Shown here: positions 50,982 through 61,197 of the stretch, one piece after another
How the letters are laid out: each line of letters begins with the position of its first letter
Numbering within the stretch: the stretch's first letter is position 1
Assembly (NCBI GenBank): GCA_937872465.1
Contig: CALMSR010000069.1
Location: forward strand, 57,356 to 121,355
Direction: 5' to 3'
Length of the DNA stretch: 64,000 nucleotides
Source of the DNA: an uncultured Paracoccaceae bacterium
Lineage (GTDB): Bacteria; Pseudomonadota; Alphaproteobacteria; Rhodobacterales; Rhodobacteraceae
Position numbers and translations under genes: made by a program
The notes under the pieces: generated by a model
The model's input: only the letters and a program-made list of their open reading frames with translations
The model's database searches: none
Told to the model about the DNA's origin: nothing

Positions 50982-51752
50982 CTAGCGGAACGCGTCCTTG
51001 CGCCGGCGGATCTCGGCGAAGACCGCGGCATCCGGCGCCCCCCCGAGCCCCATGCGCGCCTTCATCCCCGGATCCCGCGCCCGCAGGAAGGGGTTCGTGG
51101 CGATCTCCAGGTCGAGCCGCGCCGGCACCGTCGCCTCGCCGCGCGCGCGCAAGCCGGCGATCTCCTCGGCGCGCGCAAGCAGCGCCGGGTTCTCGCCGTC
51201 CACCGAGAGCGCGAAGCGCAGGTTGCTCTCGGCGTATTCATGGCCCGAATAGACCAGCGTCTCCGGCGGCAGCGCCGCCAGCGTCTCGAGGCTCCGCCAC
51301 ATCTGCTCGGCGGTCCCCTCGAAGAGCCGCCCGCAGCCCATGACCATCAGGCTGTCGGCCGAGAAGAGCGCCTGCGATGCGGGAAAATGATAGGCGACAT
51401 GCCCGATCGTATGGCCCGGAACCTCGACGACCGTGCCAAGGCTCTCGCCCAGCGCCACGCGGTCGCCGTCGGCCACCGCCTTGTCGAGCGCCGGAAGCCG
51501 CGCGCGATCCGCCGCCGCCCCGACGACCGCGGCGCCGAACTCGCCCCGCAGCGCATCGACCCCGGCGATATGGTCGTCATGGTGGTGGGTGATCAGGATG
51601 AGATAGAGCCCCCAGCCCCGGCGCGCGAGCTCCATCCGGATCGGCTCGGCCTCCGGCGCATCCACCAGCCCGACCCGCCCGGTCGCCCCATCACGGAGCA
51701 GATAGGCGTAATTGTCCGACCGGCAGGGAATGGTGACAATCTCGAGCGGCAT
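50982..51752 (-). CDS. gloB: Hydroxyacylglutathione hydrolase (glyoxalase II)
   Basis: 256 residues of the metallo-beta-lactamase fold. The dizinc motif THHHDDH is at residues 55-61, with later ligands in GHTIGHVAYHF, ADSLMVMGCGR and SGHEYAESN; the C-terminal helical domain ends in FAEIRRRKDAF, typical of glyoxalase II. It hydrolyses S-lactoylglutathione to lactate and glutathione in the detoxification of methylglyoxal. It is divergent from the methyltransferase gene 61 bases away, an arrangement known from related alphaproteobacteria. Confidence 0.94.
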   Translation of the reverse strand: MPLEIVTIPCRSDNYAYLLRDGATGRVGLVDAPEAEPIRMELARRGWGLYLILITHHHDDHIAGVDALRGEFGAAVVGAAADRARLPALDKAVADGDRVALGESLGTVVEVPGHTIGHVAYHFPASQALFSADSLMVMGCGRLFEGTAEQMWRSLETLAALPPETLVYSGHEYAESNLRFALSVDGENPALLARAEEIAGLRARGEATVPARLDLEIATNPFLRARDPGMKARMGLGGAPDAAVFAEIRRRKDAFR

Positions 51753-51813
51753 GGCGATCCCCTCGGCAGCGATTGGCTTGGCGACAGTCTGTCGGATCCG
51801 GTAGGGTCGCGCA

Positions 51814-52683
51814 ATGCATCTCGATGTCGTGGATCTGCGCGCATTCTACTACCGCACGCCGCTCGGGCGCTCCGCCCAGCGCGCGCTGCAGGAGAGCCTG
51901 CGCGCTCTCTGGCCCGACACGCATGGCATGGCGGTGGCGGGCTTCGGCTTCGCCGCGCCGCTGCTGCGCCCCTTTCTCGGCGAGGCCGGGCGCGTGCTGG
52001 CGCTGATGCCGGGGCAGCAGGGCGTCATGCCCTGGCCGCCGGGCGCGGGCGCGGCGAATGTCTCGGTCCTCGTCGAGGAGACGCTCTGGCCGCTCTCCTC
52101 CAGCAGCGTCGACCGGCTGATCGTCGCCCATGGGCTCGAGACCTGCGAGCGGCCCGACGCGCTCTTGAGCGAGATCTGGCGCGTGCTGGTCCCTTCGGGG
52201 CGCGTCGTCTTCATCGTTCCCAACCGCTCCGGGCTCTGGGCGCGGCGCGACGCCACGCCCTTCGGCTTCGGCCGCCCCTACAGCTTCGGCCAGCTCGAAG
52301 GCCTGCTGCGCAAGCACCGCTTCCTGCCCGAGCGGCAGGCGGCCGCGCTCTATTCGCCGCCGTCGCACCGGAAGTTCTGGCTGAAGTCGTCGCATCTCAT
52401 GGAGCGGCTCGGCCGCCGGTTCGAGCCGCGCATCATCGCCGGGGCGCTGGTGGTGGAGGCATCGAAGCAGGTCTACGCCCGGCCCGGCCCGCCCGGGGCG
52501 CGGGTCGTCGTCCCCGGCCCGCTCGACGTGCTCGAGGGCCTGGCCGGGCCGAGGCCCGAGCCGGCCGCCGGCGGCAACCGGCGGATTCGGCATCCCGCGG
52601 CGGCCCTCCGCGTATTGCCACACCGTAAACGCTCTGCTATCAGCGAGCGGATTTCGCCGGGGGGCGGCGCCACACTGGCATAA
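51814..52683 (+). CDS. Class I SAM-dependent methyltransferase
   Basis: 289 residues. The methyltransferase fold is seen in VAGFGFAAPLLRPFLGEAGR, SVDRLIVAHGLETC, and IWRVLVPSGRVVFIVPNRSG. The motif I glycines (GFGF) are less regular than usual. The substrate is not known. The promoter of the downstream atp operon overlaps its 3' end. The divergent partner is gloB. Confidence 0.85.
   Translation: MHLDVVDLRAFYYRTPLGRSAQRALQESLRALWPDTHGMAVAGFGFAAPLLRPFLGEAGRVLALMPGQQGVMPWPPGAGAANVSVLVEETLWPLSSSSVDRLIVAHGLETCERPDALLSEIWRVLVPSGRVVFIVPNRSGLWARRDATPFGFGRPYSFGQLEGLLRKHRFLPERQAAALYSPPSHRKFWLKSSHLMERLGRRFEPRIIAGALVVEASKQVYARPGPPGARVVVPGPLDVLEGLAGPRPEPAAGGNRRIRHPAAALRVLPHRKRSAISERISPGGGATLA
52615..52643 (+). 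promoter_or_regulatory. Probable promoter of the atpHAGDC operon
   Basis: TTGCCA (52615-52620), a 17-base spacer and TATCAG (52638-52643) form a plausible housekeeping promoter about 95 bases upstream of the atpH GTG. It lies inside the 3' end of the methyltransferase gene, since only 55 bases separate the two genes. Confidence 0.4.
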
Positions 52684-52738
52684 GTCTCCGTTATGTCGGA
52701 CTTCTCGGTCCGGATTCGACATCATCGGAAGGGTTCCC

Positions 52739-53298
52739 GTGTCCAGTTCCGCTTCGTTGACCTCTGGGGTGGCCGGGCGCTACGCGACCGCGCTCTTCGA
52801 AATCGCCAAGCATGACAAGGCGCTGGGCCAGGTCGAGACGGATATCGCCGCGCTCGAGGCCGCGCTCGCCGAGAGCGCCGACCTGCGCGAACTGCTCGCC
52901 TCGCCGATCCACACCCGCGACGAGCAGGGCCGCGCGATCGCGGCGATCGCCGCGAAGATGGGGCTGGGCAAGACCGTCACGAACACGCTCGGGCTGATGG
53001 CCCAGAACCGCCGGCTCTTCGTCGTCCCCGCCCTCCTGTCGCAGGTCAAGGCGCTGATCGCCGCGGACCGGGGCGAGGTGACGGCGGAGGTGATCTCCGC
53101 CAAGCCGCTGACCAAGGCCCAGACCGAATCCCTCGCCGGGACGCTCAAGGCGAGCGTGGGCAAGGACGTGGCGCTCGAGGTGACCGTGGACGAAGACCTG
53201 ATCGGCGGGCTCGTGGTAAAGGTGGGGTCGCGGATGATCGACACCTCCATTCGCTCGAAGCTCGCCAAACTCCAGAATGCCATGAAAGAGGTCGGATA

Positions 53299-53299
<1 letters not shown>
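52739..53299 (+). CDS. atpH: F1 ATP synthase subunit delta
   Basis: 186 residues. The N-terminal helical bundle begins GVAGRYATALFEIAKHDKAL, and the C-terminus GGLVVKVGSRMIDTSIRSKL is the family signature. Delta (OSCP) forms the stalk linking F1 to the membrane sector. The GTG at 52739 has GGAAGGG upstream. Stop and atpA ATG overlap (TAATG). First gene of the F1 operon; the a, c, b and b' genes of F0 are not here, as in most alphaproteobacteria. Confidence 0.95.
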
Positions 53300-54837
<1,538 letters not shown>

Positions 54838-54863
54838 TCCGAGACTAGACAGGGAGCCGGCCG

Positions 54864-55736
54864 ATGCCGAGCCTCAAGGACCTCAAGATCCGGATCGCGA
54901 GCGTCAAGTCGACGCGCAAGATCACCAAGGCGATGCAGATGGTCGCGGCCGCCAAGCTGCGCCGCGCCCAGGAAGCGGCCGAAAGCGCGCGGCCCTATGC
55001 CGAGCGCATGGACGCGGTGCTGGGCAATCTCGCCGCCGGCGTCGCCGAAAGCGCCAATGCGCCCCGGCTGCTCGCGGGCACCGGCAAGTCCGAGACGCAT
55101 CTGCTGGTCGTCGCCACCGCCGAGCGCGGCCTCTGCGGCGGCTTCAACTCCACGATCGTGCGGCTCGCCCGCAACCGGGTCGCGCGGCTCCAGGCCGAGG
55201 GCAAGACGGTCAGGATCCTCACCATCGGCAAGAAGGGCCGCGAGCAGCTGCGCCGCGACCTCAGCGCGCTCCTGGTCGGCCATGTGGATCTCTCCGACGT
55301 CAAGAAGCTCGGCTATGCGGACGCGGCCAGGATCGCCCATGACATCCTGAACCGCTTCAACGCCGGCGAGTTCGACGTCGCCACGATCTATTTCAACCGC
55401 TTCCAGTCGGTGATCAGCCAGGTGCCGACCGAGCGCCAGCTGATCCCGGCGGTCTTCGAGGCACGCGAGGGCGGTGCCTCGTCGCAATACGAATACGAAC
55501 CCGACGAGGAGGCGATCCTCGCCGACCTGCTGCCGCGCGGCGTGGCGACGCAGATCTTCACCGCGCTTCTGGAGAACGGCGCCTCGGAACAGGGCGCGCG
55601 CATGAGTGCGATGGACAATGCCACGCGCAATGCCGGCGAGATGATCGACAAGCTGACGATCGTCTACAACCGCTCGCGCCAGCAGGCGATCACCAGCGAG
55701 CTCATTGAGATCATTTCGGGCGCCGAGGCGCTCTAG
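54864..55736 (+). CDS. atpG: F1 ATP synthase subunit gamma
   Basis: 290 residues. The N-terminal helix (PSLKDLKIRIASVKSTRKIT, KAMQMVAAAKLRRAQ) and C-terminal helix (SAMDNATRNAGEMIDKLTIV, YNRSRQQAITSELIEI) form the rotor coiled coil; GLCGGFNS lies between. It transmits rotation from the c-ring to the catalytic hexamer. ATG 54864 follows GGGAG. Confidence 0.97.
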   Translation: MPSLKDLKIRIASVKSTRKITKAMQMVAAAKLRRAQEAAESARPYAERMDAVLGNLAAGVAESANAPRLLAGTGKSETHLLVVATAERGLCGGFNSTIVRLARNRVARLQAEGKTVRILTIGKKGREQLRRDLSALLVGHVDLSDVKKLGYADAARIAHDILNRFNAGEFDVATIYFNRFQSVISQVPTERQLIPAVFEAREGGASSQYEYEPDEEAILADLLPRGVATQIFTALLENGASEQGARMSAMDNATRNAGEMIDKLTIVYNRSRQQAITSELIEIISGAEAL

Positions 55737-55750
55737 GGACGGAGAACAAC

Positions 55751-57178
55751 ATGGCTGAACCAGCAGTCGGCAAGATCACCCAGGTCATCGGCGCCGTCGT
55801 CGACGTGCAGTTCGGGGACCATCTGCCCGAGATCCTCAACGCGCTCGAGACCGACAACAACGGCAAGCGGCTCGTGCTCGAGGTCGCGCAGCACCTGGGC
55901 GAATCCACCGTGCGCACCATCGCGATGGATTCGACCGAGGGCCTCGTGCGCGGCGCGAAGGTCACCGACACCGGCAAGGCGATCCAGGTCCCGGTCGGCG
56001 ACGGCACCCTGGGGCGCATCCTCAACGTCATCGGCGAACCGGTCGACGAGAAGGGCCCCGTCGAGGCGACCGAATACCGCCCGATCCATGCGCCCGCGCC
56101 CGATTTCGCCGCCCAGTCGACCGAATCCGAGGTGCTCGTCACCGGCATCAAGGTCATCGACCTGCTCGCGCCCTACGCCAAGGGCGGCAAGATCGGCCTC
56201 TTCGGCGGCGCCGGCGTCGGCAAGACGGTGCTGATCCAGGAGCTGATCAACAACATCGCCAAGGTGCATTCCGGCTTCTCGGTCTTCGCCGGCGTCGGCG
56301 AGCGCACCCGCGAGGGCAACGACCTCTACCACGAATTCATCGAATCCGGCGTCATCGACATCGAGGATCTTACCAAGTCCAAGGTGGCGCTGGTCTTCGG
56401 CCAGATGAACGAGCCGCCGGGGGCGCGTGCCCGCGTCGCGCTCTCCGGCCTGACGCTCGCCGAGCAGTTCCGCGACCAGTCGGGGACGGACGTGCTCTTC
56501 TTCGTGGACAACATCTTCCGCTTCACCCAGGCCGGCTCCGAGGTCTCGGCGCTGCTCGGCCGCATCCCCTCGGCGGTGGGCTACCAGCCGACGCTCGCCA
56601 CTGACATGGGCGCGCTGCAGGAGCGCATCACCTCGACGCGCAACGGCTCGATCACCTCCGTCCAGGCGATCTACGTGCCCGCCGACGACCTGACCGACCC
56701 GGCGCCGGCGACCTCCTTCGCCCACCTCGACGCGACGACGGTGCTCAGCCGCGCCATCTCCGAGCTCGGCATCTACCCGGCGGTGGACCCGCTCGATTCG
56801 ACCTCGCGCCTGCTCGACCCGATGGTGATCGGCGAGGAGCATTACCAGGTCGCCCGCGACGTGCAGGGCATCCTGCAGCGCTACAAGAGCCTGCAGGACA
56901 TCATCGCCATCCTCGGCATGGACGAGCTTTCCGAGGACGACAAGCTCACCGTTGCCCGCGCCCGCAAGATCCAGCGCTTCCTCAGCCAGCCCTTCGACGT
57001 GGCCGCGGTCTTCACCGGCTCGCCGGGCGTGCAGGTGCCGCTCGAGGTCACCATCGACAGCTTCAAGCGCGTGGTCGAGGGCGAGTTCGACCACCTGCCG
57101 GAGGCCGCCTTCTACATGGTCGGCGGCATCGAGGAGGTGGTCCGCAAGGCCGAGAAAATGGCCGCCGAGGCGGCCTGA
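55751..57178 (+). CDS. atpD: F1 ATP synthase subunit beta
   Basis: 475 residues. The catalytic P-loop is GGAGVGKTV, with GERTREGNDLYHE, ALVFGQMNEPPGARARVAL and the DELSEDDKLTVARARKIQRF C-terminal segment, all diagnostic for the catalytic subunit. ATG 55751 is preceded by GGGACGGAG. Length is normal. Confidence 0.98.
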   Translation: MAEPAVGKITQVIGAVVDVQFGDHLPEILNALETDNNGKRLVLEVAQHLGESTVRTIAMDSTEGLVRGAKVTDTGKAIQVPVGDGTLGRILNVIGEPVDEKGPVEATEYRPIHAPAPDFAAQSTESEVLVTGIKVIDLLAPYAKGGKIGLFGGAGVGKTVLIQELINNIAKVHSGFSVFAGVGERTREGNDLYHEFIESGVIDIEDLTKSKVALVFGQMNEPPGARARVALSGLTLAEQFRDQSGTDVLFFVDNIFRFTQAGSEVSALLGRIPSAVGYQPTLATDMGALQERITSTRNGSITSVQAIYVPADDLTDPAPATSFAHLDATTVLSRAISELGIYPAVDPLDSTSRLLDPMVIGEEHYQVARDVQGILQRYKSLQDIIAILGMDELSEDDKLTVARARKIQRFLSQPFDVAAVFTGSPGVQVPLEVTIDSFKRVVEGEFDHLPEAAFYMVGGIEEVVRKAEKMAAEAA

Positions 57179-57191
57179 GCGGGGCAGGGCA

Positions 57192-57590
57192 ATGGCCGAC
57201 ACGCTGCAGTTCGATCTGGTCAGCCCCGAGCGCAAGCTCGCCTCGCTGGCCGCCACCCAGGTGCAGATCCCCGGCATGGGCGGGGATCTGACCGCCATGC
57301 CGAACCACGCGCCCTTCCTGACCACCCTGCGGCCGGGCGTCGTGCGCGTGACCGCCGGCAGCGAGACCGCCGAATTCGTGGTGACGGGCGGCTTCGCCGA
57401 GGTCTCGCCCACGGCAGCCACCGTGCTCGCCGAGCGGGCGGTGCCCCGCGGCGAATTCGCCGCCGACATGGCGGCCGACCTTCTGGCGGAAGCCGAACGC
57501 CACCTCGCCGAGGCGCCGGAGGAGATGCGCATGTCCGCCGGCCAGCGCCTGCGCGACGTGCTCGCGCTGAAGTCCCAGCTCTCGCTCTAG
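57192..57590 (+). CDS. atpC: F1 ATP synthase subunit epsilon
   Basis: 132 residues. The N-terminal beta sandwich (LQFDLVSPERKLASLAATQV, PGMGGDLTAMPNHAPFLTTL) is complete; the C-terminal helices (LAEAERHLAEAPEE) are present. Epsilon joins the rotor and can inhibit hydrolysis. ATG 57192 follows AGGGC after the 13-base gap from atpD; the longer frame is not used. Last subunit gene of the operon, 13 bases before the Tat-exported protein gene. Confidence 0.94.
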   Translation: MADTLQFDLVSPERKLASLAATQVQIPGMGGDLTAMPNHAPFLTTLRPGVVRVTAGSETAEFVVTGGFAEVSPTAATVLAERAVPRGEFAADMAADLLAEAERHLAEAPEEMRMSAGQRLRDVLALKSQLSL

Positions 57591-57603
57591 CGCCACGGCG
57601 GGG

Positions 57604-58686
57604 ATGGCATCCCGCCGCTCCCTGCTCGCCGGCGGCGCAGCCGTCCTCGCCGCCGGCGCCGCCCTGGGAGCCTTGCGCTGGCGCCAGGGCGCGTCAGCCT
57701 ATGAGAGCGCCATCGCCGCGTCCCGGGCCGCCCTCCCGGCCGAGCCCGGCCTTGCCGATCTCGTGCGCTACGCCACCCTCGCCGCCAACGGCCACAACAC
57801 CCAGCCCTGGCGCTTCTCGGCCACCGGGTCCGACATCGCCGTGACCCCCGACTTCGGCCGGCGCACCCCGGTGGTCGATCCCGACGACCACCACCTCTTC
57901 GCCAGCCTCGGCTGCGCCGCCGAGAACCTCTCGCTCGCCGCCCGCGCCGCCGGCCGGGCCGGCACGCCCGCGATCGGCGCCGAGGGCATCGAGATCGACC
58001 TTGCGCCCGCCGCCCCCGCGGCCGGACCGCTCTTCGCGGCGATCCCGCATCGCCAGAGCACCCGCGCCGACTACGACGGCTCCACGATCGAGCCCGCGCT
58101 CGTCGACCGCCTGATCGCCGCCGCGGCCGGGCACGGCACCGAGGCGATCTTCATCTCCGACCCCGCCGGGCGCGACGCCATTCTCGATCTGGTCATCGCC
58201 GGCAACACGGCGCAGCTCGCCGATCCCGCCTTCGTGCGCGAGCTCAAGGACTGGATCCGCTTCAGCCCCGCCGAGGCCGCCCGCCGCGGCGACGGCCTCT
58301 TCGCCGCCGCCTCCGGGAACCCGGCGCTGCCCGACTGGGCCGGCCGGCTGGTCATCGACCGCGTGCTGACGGCCGAGGCCGAGAACGCACGCTACGTGCG
58401 CCAGATCCGCTCCTCCTCCGGGCTCGTCGTTCTCGTCGGCCCCTCCGACGACCCGCCCGGCTGGATGCGCGCCGGGCTCGCCTGCCAGCGTCTCTCGCTT
58501 CTCGCCACCGCCGAGGGCCTGAAGCTCGCCTTCGTCAACCAGGCGGTGGAGGACATCCCCTCCCGCGCCGAATTGCGAAGCCTGCTCGGCCTCGGCGAAA
58601 GAAGGCCCAACCTCGTCCTGCGCATCGGCCGCGCCGCGCCGCTCCCCTTCTCGCCGCGCCGCCCGGTCGAGGCCGTCCTCGCATAG
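57604..58686 (+). CDS. Nitroreductase-like protein with Tat signal (Acg-type)
   Basis: 360 residues. The N-terminus ASRRSLLAGGAAVLAAGAAL is a twin-arginine signal, so the protein probably reaches the periplasm or stays anchored by this helix. The body resembles two half nitroreductase folds of the Acg/Rv2032 type: YATLAANGHNTQPWRFSATG early, and IPHRQSTRADYDG, with SLLATAEGLKLAFVNQ and RPNLVLRIGRA late. Acg proteins bind FMN without reducing nitro compounds. It follows atpC by 13 bases and may be co-transcribed with the atp operon. Closed by a hairpin. Confidence 0.75.
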   Translation: MASRRSLLAGGAAVLAAGAALGALRWRQGASAYESAIAASRAALPAEPGLADLVRYATLAANGHNTQPWRFSATGSDIAVTPDFGRRTPVVDPDDHHLFASLGCAAENLSLAARAAGRAGTPAIGAEGIEIDLAPAAPAAGPLFAAIPHRQSTRADYDGSTIEPALVDRLIAAAAGHGTEAIFISDPAGRDAILDLVIAGNTAQLADPAFVRELKDWIRFSPAEAARRGDGLFAAASGNPALPDWAGRLVIDRVLTAEAENARYVRQIRSSSGLVVLVGPSDDPPGWMRAGLACQRLSLLATAEGLKLAFVNQAVEDIPSRAELRSLLGLGERRPNLVLRIGRAAPLPFSPRRPVEAVLA

Positions 58687-58729
58687 CCCCTGTTCCGGAT
58701 GCAGCTCCTCGCCGGCGGGCCGGGACGAT

Positions 58730-58752
58730 CCCGATCGGGTTTCGCGATCGGG
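58730..58752. terminator. Hairpin between convergent genes
   Basis: CCCGATCG (58730-58737) pairs perfectly with CGATCGGG (58745-58752) over a 7-base loop, 44 bases after the nitroreductase-like gene and 34 bases beyond the end of the DUF808 gene. It can act in both directions; there is no T-tract. Confidence 0.45.
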
Positions 58753-58785
58753 GGCCAGTCCCTCCGGCAGCAGGACGAGGGCAGC

Positions 58786-59790
58786 TCACGGCCCCTCCGG
58801 CGCCTTTCGTCCCAGCAGCGCCCGCGCCGCCTTCCAGGCCGGCGCGACGATCCGACCGACGATCGGGATCGTCGCCGCCCCGATCACCACGCCGACGACC
58901 GCCGAGCCGAGCGCACCGGTCAGCCAGGCCGCGGCGCCGGGCATGACCGGCGCCGCATGGCCCACCGCTTCCGCCAGATCGTGCAGCGCATGGGCGATGC
59001 CGGCCAGGCCGAAGGTCTCCAGCCCGTGCACGACGATGCCGCCGCCGACCCAGAGCATCGCCGCGGTGCCGATGGTGGCCAGCACCTTGAGGAACCCGGG
59101 CATGAAGCGCACGAGGCCGCGGCCGAAGCCCCGGACCAGCCGCCCCGCCGGCCCCGACCAGTCCTTCGCCGCCAGCGCCACGCCGAAATCGTCGGCCTTC
59201 ACGATCAGCGCCACTGCGCCATAGACGCCGAAGGTGATGAAGATACCCACCGAGGCGAGCACGATCGCCTGCGTCGCGAATCCCGCATCGGGCACGCTCG
59301 CCAGCGCGATCGCCATGATCTCCGCCGAGAGGATGAAGTCGGTCTTGATCGCCCCGGAGACCTTGGCGTCCTCGAGCGCCCTGGCATCGACCGCCGCCCG
59401 GCCGATCTCGGCCTCGTGCTCGTGCGCCGCATGGGGAAAGATCGCCTCCATGAGCTTCTCCGCGCCCTCGTAGCAGAGAAAGAGCCCGCCCAGCGTCAGG
59501 AGCGGCGTGATCGCCCAGGGCGCGAAGAGCCCGAGCGCCAGCGCCGCCGGCAGCAGGAACACCAGTTTGTTGCGCAGCGACCCCCGGGCGATGCGCGCGA
59601 CGATCGGGATCTCGCGCTCCGCGGCGAAGCCGACCACATAGCGCGGCGTCACCGCGGCATCGTCGATCACCACCCCCGCCGACTTGGTTCCCGCCTTGAT
59701 CGCCTGCCCGGCCACATCGTCGAGCGAGGCCGCCGCGACCTTGGCGATTGCCGCCACGTCGTCGAGGAGCGCGATCAGCCCGGTGCTCAT
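58786..59790 (-). CDS. DUF808 family inner-membrane protein (YedI-like)
   Basis: 334 residues with several membrane helices. The family is recognised by SLDDVAGQAIKAGTKSAGVV, IDDAAVTPRYVVGF near the start, then FLCYEGAEKLMEAIFPH and KTDFILSAEIMAIAL. The role of DUF808 proteins is unknown. The ATG at 59790 is a clear start. It is transcribed in the same direction as folK, 128 bases upstream, without evident coupling. Confidence 0.88.
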   Translation of the reverse strand: MSTGLIALLDDVAAIAKVAAASLDDVAGQAIKAGTKSAGVVIDDAAVTPRYVVGFAAEREIPIVARIARGSLRNKLVFLLPAALALGLFAPWAITPLLTLGGLFLCYEGAEKLMEAIFPHAAHEHEAEIGRAAVDARALEDAKVSGAIKTDFILSAEIMAIALASVPDAGFATQAIVLASVGIFITFGVYGAVALIVKADDFGVALAAKDWSGPAGRLVRGFGRGLVRFMPGFLKVLATIGTAAMLWVGGGIVVHGLETFGLAGIAHALHDLAEAVGHAAPVMPGAAAWLTGALGSAVVGVVIGAATIPIVGRIVAPAWKAARALLGRKAPEGP

Positions 59791-59917
59791 TTCCGAAAGC
59801 CCCGCCCGGCCATCGCCGTGTCCCTCTCCGCTGCGCTCCAGAGGCTAGCACCGCCGCCGATGCCACCGCAAACGCTCATGTGACCCTGCGCTGGATGCGC
59901 ATCGCGTGCGCTGCCCC

Positions 59918-60469
59918 TCAAAGCCGCGCGATGCCGGCCGACGCCTCGGCCGGCAGCGCCTCCAGCATCTCCGCCACGGTCCTGCCCAGCACCGGATGCC
60001 GCCAGCGCGGCGCGATGTCTGCCAGGGGCGTCAGCACGAAGGCCCGCTCCTGCATCCGCGGATGCGGCAGGATCAGCCGCTCCGGCGCGGCCATGTCGCC
60101 GGCCCGGTCGCCCAGCGCCATCCATGCGCGCATCGTCTCCGCATCGGGCAGGACCCTGTCTCCGAAGGCCAGCAGGTCGAGGTCGCAGACCCGCGCCCCC
60201 CACCGCAGGCCCCGGGAACGGCCCAGCGCCTTCTCGACCGCGAGCAGGTCCGCCAGCACCGCCTCCGGCGCGGAGGGCCCCGCGAGCATGGCCGCGCCAT
60301 TGACGAATTCCGGCCCGGACCCCGGCGGATAGGCCGGCGTGCGATACCAGGGGGATCGTGCCAGAACCGCGATCCCCCGCGCCGCGAGCGCCGCGAGCGC
60401 CGCCTCGAGCGTGGCGCGCGGCGGCCCGGCCGCGGAGGGCAGATTGGCGCCGAGCGCGATCAGGATCAT
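59918..60469 (-). CDS. folK: 2-amino-4-hydroxy-6-hydroxymethyldihydropteridine pyrophosphokinase
   Basis: 183 residues. Family hallmarks: LIALGANLPS at the start, PWYRTPAY and PEFVNGAAML, then RWGARVCDLDLLAFGD with the magnesium aspartates, and LPHPRMQERAFVLTPLADI. The enzyme transfers pyrophosphate from ATP to the pterin alcohol in folate synthesis. It is divergent from the NYN-domain gene with 152 bases between; GCATATA occurs twice (60531-60537 and 60543-60549) in that gap. Confidence 0.93.
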   Translation of the reverse strand: MILIALGANLPSAAGPPRATLEAALAALAARGIAVLARSPWYRTPAYPPGSGPEFVNGAAMLAGPSAPEAVLADLLAVEKALGRSRGLRWGARVCDLDLLAFGDRVLPDAETMRAWMALGDRAGDMAAPERLILPHPRMQERAFVLTPLADIAPRWRHPVLGRTVAEMLEALPAEASAGIARL

Positions 60470-60621
60470 GCCATAGCCCCGCCCATGCGAAGGAAAACCA
60501 GCGATTCGACTTTCGCTGCCCGAGACGGGCGCATATACGAACGCATATATGGCATCCCGGCAGGGAAACAGAGCCTGCCGATCGTTTCAACGCCTTGGCA
60601 CACGAAGGAGGATTCTGGGGC

Positions 60622-61197
60622 ATGTTCTATCGTGATGAGCGGCTCGCTCTGTTCATCGATGGCGCCAATCTGTACGCGGCCGCCAGGGCCCTGGGTTTCG
60701 ACATCGACTACAAGCTGCTGCGCACCGAATTCATGCGCCGCGGCAAGCTCTTGCGCGCCTTCTACTACACCGCGCTGCTCGAGACCGACGAATATTCGCC
60801 GATCCGCCCGCTGGTCGACTGGCTGAACTACAACGGCTTCGCCATGGTGACGAAGCCCGCCAAGGAATTCACCGATTCCACCGGCCGGCGCAAGATCAAG
60901 GGCAACATGGACATCGAGCTGGCGGTCAACGCCATGGAGATCGCGCCGCATGTCGATCACATCGTGCTCTTCTCGGGCGACGGCGATTTCCGGCCGCTGG
61001 TGGAATCGCTCCAGCGCCAGGGCGTGCGGGTCTCGGTCGTCTCGACCATCCGCACCTCGCCGCCGATGATCGCCGACGAATTGCGCCGCCAGTCGGACAA
61101 TTTCATCGAGCTCGACGAATTGCGCGAAGTGATCGGCCGGCCGCCGCGGGGCGAAGCCGCCGCCGCCGCGCAGGCCGCGGCCGACGAGGACCAATGA
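60622..61197 (+). CDS. NYN-domain protein (LabA/DUF88-like)
   Basis: 191 residues. The PIN-like NYN fold is shown by LALFIDGANLYAAARALGFD with its first aspartate, GNMDIELAVNAMEI with the second, and VLFSGDGDFRPLVESLQRQG with the last acidic pair. Members are predicted metal-dependent ribonucleases; in cyanobacteria LabA affects clock output. The C-terminal tail is Ala-rich and unstructured. GAAGGAGG precedes the ATG by ten bases. Its stop overlaps the start of the uracil-DNA glycosylase gene (ATGA), so the two are translationally coupled. Confidence 0.87.
   Translation: MFYRDERLALFIDGANLYAAARALGFDIDYKLLRTEFMRRGKLLRAFYYTALLETDEYSPIRPLVDWLNYNGFAMVTKPAKEFTDSTGRRKIKGNMDIELAVNAMEIAPHVDHIVLFSGDGDFRPLVESLQRQGVRVSVVSTIRTSPPMIADELRRQSDNFIELDELREVIGRPPRGEAAAAAQAAADEDQ

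Noticed and set aside
60531..60549. GCATATA direct repeats between folK and the NYN gene as an operator
   Set aside because: Two short AT-rich words may simply form the -10 region of the NYN gene promoter; not enough to call a regulator site.
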